This document shows, in pieces, positions 5,857-6,910 of a stretch of DNA of 6,910 nucleotides. A program made the position numbers and the translations under genes. The notes under the pieces were generated by a model that did no database searches, was not told the DNA's origin, and saw only the letters and a program-made list of their open reading frames with translations. The DNA is from Holophagales bacterium (GTDB taxonomy: Bacteria > Acidobacteriota > Holophagae > Holophagales > Holophagaceae). How positions within the stretch are numbered: position 1 is the first letter of the stretch; every line of letters starts with the position of its first letter. Where the stretch lies: assembly GCA_031281385.1 (NCBI GenBank), contig JAITFL010000001.1:1-6910 (forward strand), given 5' to 3'.

Positions 5857-6585
5857 ATGAACATAAGGTCTTATGGCGACACACTCAACGATGGGGCGGT
5901 GCAACTGTCATTCACCCTGCCTGTGCCATGCGGAGCCAAGGGAACAGAGGCGGCGCGGCAATTTGTCGAAAAGCTGGGCTTCAAGCACGTTGACATCGTG
6001 CATAGCCATGCCCTCTCAGACGGCTTTTCTTTTTACGTTGCATACGGAAAAACGGACACCAGCATAGACTTCAGCCAAATACAAGTCGAAGAGGCCACTG
6101 GCGAAAAGCTATATTCCATGCAGGAAGCCTGCAACGCCATCTTGGAGCGCATTGGAAGGAAAGTTGTGATCGTGGGCGCCTGCACGGGGTTTGATGCACA
6201 TACTGTAGGCATAGACGCAATAATGAACATGAAGGGCTACAACCATCACTATGGGTTGGAGCGCTATTCAGAGATTGACGCGCACAACCTTGGGGCGCAG
6301 GTTCCCAACGAAAGGCTGATAGATTACGCCGTCAAGGTCAAGGCGGACGCCATTCTGATCAGCCAGATAGTCACGCAAAAAGACATACACATTCAAAATT
6401 TGACTGAATTTATTGAATTGATCCAGTCAAAGGGGCTACGCGAAAAATTCATACTCTGCATAGGTGGTTCGCGCATAAGCAACAAACTGGCCGTCGAACT
6501 AGGCTATGACGCTGGCTTTGGCCAAGGCACGTACGCCGAGCACGTTGCCACCTTCGTGATTGATAGAATTATTGAACGGCACTGA
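5857..6585 (+). CDS. kamE: Lysine 5,6-aminomutase beta subunit (B12-binding)
   Basis: This 242-residue beta subunit carries the Rossmann-like cobalamin-binding domain. The base-off/His-on motif DAHTVG is at residues 113-118, so His115 should be the lower axial ligand of cobalt. Lys126, in NMKGY, lies 11 residues later. This is the same spacing as His133/Lys144 in the Clostridium sticklandii enzyme, where that lysine forms the PLP Schiff base. A GG motif (CIGGSRISN, near residue 207) fits the nucleotide-tail pocket. The N-terminal part (DGAVQLSFTLPV) is the dimerisation/PLP region typical of KamE and is roughly 18 residues shorter than in C. sticklandii. The ATG follows the kamD stop (TAG) by one base, with only a G-rich stretch upstream, so translational coupling is likely. 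All recognisable catalytic residues are present. Confidence 0.96.
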   Translation: MNIRSYGDTLNDGAVQLSFTLPVPCGAKGTEAARQFVEKLGFKHVDIVHSHALSDGFSFYVAYGKTDTSIDFSQIQVEEATGEKLYSMQEACNAILERIGRKVVIVGACTGFDAHTVGIDAIMNMKGYNHHYGLERYSEIDAHNLGAQVPNERLIDYAVKVKADAILISQIVTQKDIHIQNLTEFIELIQSKGLREKFILCIGGSRISNKLAVELGYDAGFGQGTYAEHVATFVIDRIIERH

Positions 6586-6644
6586 AATACTGTAATGCGG
6601 CAAGCGCCCGCAAAACACTTCACCAAACCATCTTTGGGGGCTTC

Positions 6645-6910
6645 ATGATTCAAAAACCTATCATTTCGGCGCAGGACGCCGCAGCCAAGGTGAAAGCGGG
6701 CGACACACTCCTTGTGGCGGGCTTTTTGGCCTGCGGCTCACCCCATACAATTATCCAAGCGCTCAAGGCCGCTGGCACAAATGGGATGACGCTGATATGC
6801 AACGACACGGCCATGTGCGACCCCAAAACAGGCACCATCAAAGGCGTGGCGCACCTAGTAGTCAATAAACAGGCCAAGAAGATAATCACCAGCCACATAG
6901 GGCTCAACCA
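6645..6910 (+). CDS. atoD: CoA-transferase alpha subunit, butyrate-acetoacetate type (5' part)
   Basis: From ATG 6645 the frame is open to the right edge, giving 88 residues of a longer protein (family about 215-220). The N-terminal (A)GDTLLVAGFLACGSPHTII segment matches the alpha-subunit signature of 3-oxoacid CoA-transferases (Asp-x-x-hydrophobic-Gly/Ala-Gly-Phe...Gly-x-Pro). TSHIGLN near the edge matches the conserved Ser/Thr-His-Ile-Gly-x-Asn stretch. In lysine fermenters AtoD and AtoA transfer CoA from butyryl-CoA to acetoacetate, giving butyrate and acetoacetyl-CoA. Its position right after kamE supports that role over fatty-acid uptake. One residue of the signature differs: the usual first Gly of GGF is Ala. 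A G-run (6636-6640) 4 nt before the ATG may aid initiation. The 59-bp gap after kamE holds no convincing terminator, so it is probably in the same transcript. Confidence 0.88.
   Translation, partial: MIQKPIISAQDAAAKVKAGDTLLVAGFLACGSPHTIIQALKAAGTNGMTLICNDTAMCDPKTGTIKGVAHLVVNKQAKKIITSHIGLN

Noticed and set aside
6598..6613. GC-rich hairpin after kamE (GCGG...CCGC) as a terminator
   Set aside because: The stem is only 4 bp and is followed by A/C, not a T-run; atoD continues in the same direction.

Overview
The window is part of an anaerobic lysine-fermentation gene cluster, interrupted by a short accessory island on the opposite strand. In + strand order it holds: the last codons of kamA (lysine 2,3-aminomutase); kamB and kamC (the P-loop protein and MutS-like ATPase associated with lysine 5,6-aminomutase); a 1.7-kb interruption; kamD and kamE (alpha and beta subunits of the B12- and PLP-dependent lysine 5,6-aminomutase); and the first 88 codons of an atoD-like CoA-transferase alpha subunit that runs off the right edge. 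The kamA end and the atoD start were found by reading the window edges directly.

How the core genes work together (family knowledge): KamA converts L-lysine to L-beta-lysine, and KamDE moves the terminal amino group to give 3,5-diaminohexanoate. KamB and KamC are thought to keep the easily inactivated B12 enzyme working. Kdd, Kce and Kal (not in this window) carry the carbon on to crotonyl-CoA. AtoDA then releases butyrate by transferring CoA to acetoacetate. kamA/kamB and kamB/kamC overlap, and kamD/kamE are one base apart, as expected for translationally coupled genes.

The island between kamC and kamD (about 2551-4283) reads on the - strand: a RelE/HigB-like toxin gene, its HTH antitoxin gene overlapping by one base, then, 41 bp on, a DUF4417 gene with a good ribosome binding site. 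Toxin-antitoxin pairs and DUF4417 proteins are typical accessory or phage-type cargo, so this looks like an insertion into an ancestral kamABCDE order. The 138-bp divergent gap in front of kamD carries a strong extended -10 promoter (TGcTATAAT) whose -10 box sits inside a perfect 7-bp dyad, a good operator candidate.

Organism: an amino-acid-fermenting anaerobic bacterium of moderate GC. The cluster type occurs in Fusobacteria, Firmicutes, Cloacimonadota and some other lineages, and the window alone does not settle which. No rRNA, tRNA, CRISPR array or transposase is visible.
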